Source of the DNA: an uncultured Gammaproteobacteria bacterium
GTDB taxonomy: Bacteria > Pseudomonadota > Gammaproteobacteria > Steroidobacterales > JABDMI01
Assembly (NCBI GenBank): GCA_938039225.1
Contig: CALHVH010000207.1
Span: 1-13,166 of the forward strand
Length of the DNA: 13,166 nt
Direction: 5' to 3'
This document shows, in pieces, positions 12,815 to 13,166 of the stretch (position 1 is the stretch's first letter; the number at the start of each line of letters is the position of its first letter). Position numbers and translations under genes: made by a program. Under the pieces are notes generated by a model. The model ran no database searches. It was not told the DNA's origin and worked only from the letters and a program-made list of their open reading frames with translations.

Positions 12815-13166
12815 TTAATTCCACTGATAAGGCTTGCGTTGCCTTAGTGGGCTTTTCCTTGGAAAATGCTGCTGTAAAAACTCCATTTGGTCTGCCAATA
12901 TCCTTTTTCCTTTCAAGTAAATATACTCAGCATGATTTGGCGTAAACGGTATGGCTAATAATTGCATATTTGCTTGTTCAGGTGTGTTACCTGCCTTGTG
13001 ATTATTACAACGCCTACAAGCTGTAACCACATTAGTCCAGACATCTCTACCACCTTGCGAAACTGGCTTGATATGATCGCGTGATAGTTTATTGGCTAAA
13101 AATTGCTTACCACAGTACAAACACATATGAGCATCACGTTTAAATAAAGTCCTATTATTTAGTGGT
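12815..13166 (-). CDS. HNH endonuclease, N-terminus beyond the window
   Basis: The first ATG is at 13126, but the frame stays open another 13 codons to the window edge and those codons read PLNNRTLFKRDAH, which fits the conserved run just before the zinc-binding CLYCG in HNH proteins. I therefore treat the gene as continuing to the right. The visible part has a CLYCG pair (counting the Met at 13126 as 1, Cys2 and Cys5), the catalytic RDHIKPVSQGG (16-26, His18), and the motif WTNVVTACRRCNNHKAGNTPEQA with Cys37, Cys40 and His43; the two CxxC pairs hold the structural metal and the histidines act at the active site. After it come PFTPNHAEYIYLKGKRILADQMEFLQ, matching a conserved C-terminal tail of a chromosomal HNH family that is common in Gammaproteobacteria. 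It is probably a housekeeping nuclease and not a phage or restriction enzyme, as no methylase or phage gene is nearby. Confidence 0.88.
   Translation of the reverse strand, partial: PLNNRTLFKRDAHMCLYCGKQFLANKLSRDHIKPVSQGGRDVWTNVVTACRRCNNHKAGNTPEQANMQLLAIPFTPNHAEYIYLKGKRILADQMEFLQQHFPRKSPLRQRKPYQWN

Noticed and set aside
12815..13166. HNH nuclease as part of a phage, intron or restriction-type defence system
   Set aside because: No methylase, terminase, intron or other defence gene is near, and the sequence fits a common chromosomal HNH family.

Overview
The window looks like the chromosome of an AT-rich, free-living, probably marine gammaproteobacterium. The evidence is the mix of genes: an AGCS sodium/alanine symporter, a gammaproteobacterial-type ferrochelatase (HemH), a stand-alone 5'-3' exonuclease, an HNH nuclease of a type common in that class, and a Gram-negative envelope gene set with an outer-membrane barrel and lipoproteins. 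The genus cannot be fixed by eye. There is no phage, plasmid, CRISPR, tRNA or rRNA signal.

Layout. At the left edge a membrane-anchored alpha/beta hydrolase (1-780, minus, C-terminus cut by the window) is divergent from a Na+/alanine symporter (901-2649, plus) that ends in a clear Rho-independent terminator (2695-2729). Next is the most interesting block, a plus-strand cluster: a TetR regulator (2831-3445), an MMPL/HAE3-type RND inner-membrane transporter (3469-5862), a periplasmic LolA-like protein (5865-6665) and an outer-membrane beta-barrel protein (6737-8014). The regulator has a near-perfect 22-bp operator between the -35 and -10 boxes of its own promoter, so the cluster is probably autoregulated and ligand-inducible. 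Inner-membrane pump, periplasmic carrier and outer-membrane barrel together suggest a trans-envelope route for a lipid or other hydrophobic molecule. The substrate is unknown. Several inverted repeats lie between the carrier and the barrel gene, and one of them is inside the coding sequence for the barrel protein's signal peptide.

The middle holds a GNAT acetyltransferase (8011-8553, minus) whose stop codon interlocks with that of the barrel gene, then divergent hemH (8613-9623) with an overlapping two-module VOC-fold protein (9610-10374). A minus-strand group follows, read right to left: a stand-alone 5'-3' exonuclease (12657-11788), a 324-residue lipoprotein and a 122-residue lipoprotein.

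At the right edge a 112-bp MITE-like palindromic repeat (12681-12792), with perfect 12-bp terminal inverted repeats, separates the exonuclease from an HNH endonuclease gene whose 5' end lies outside the window.
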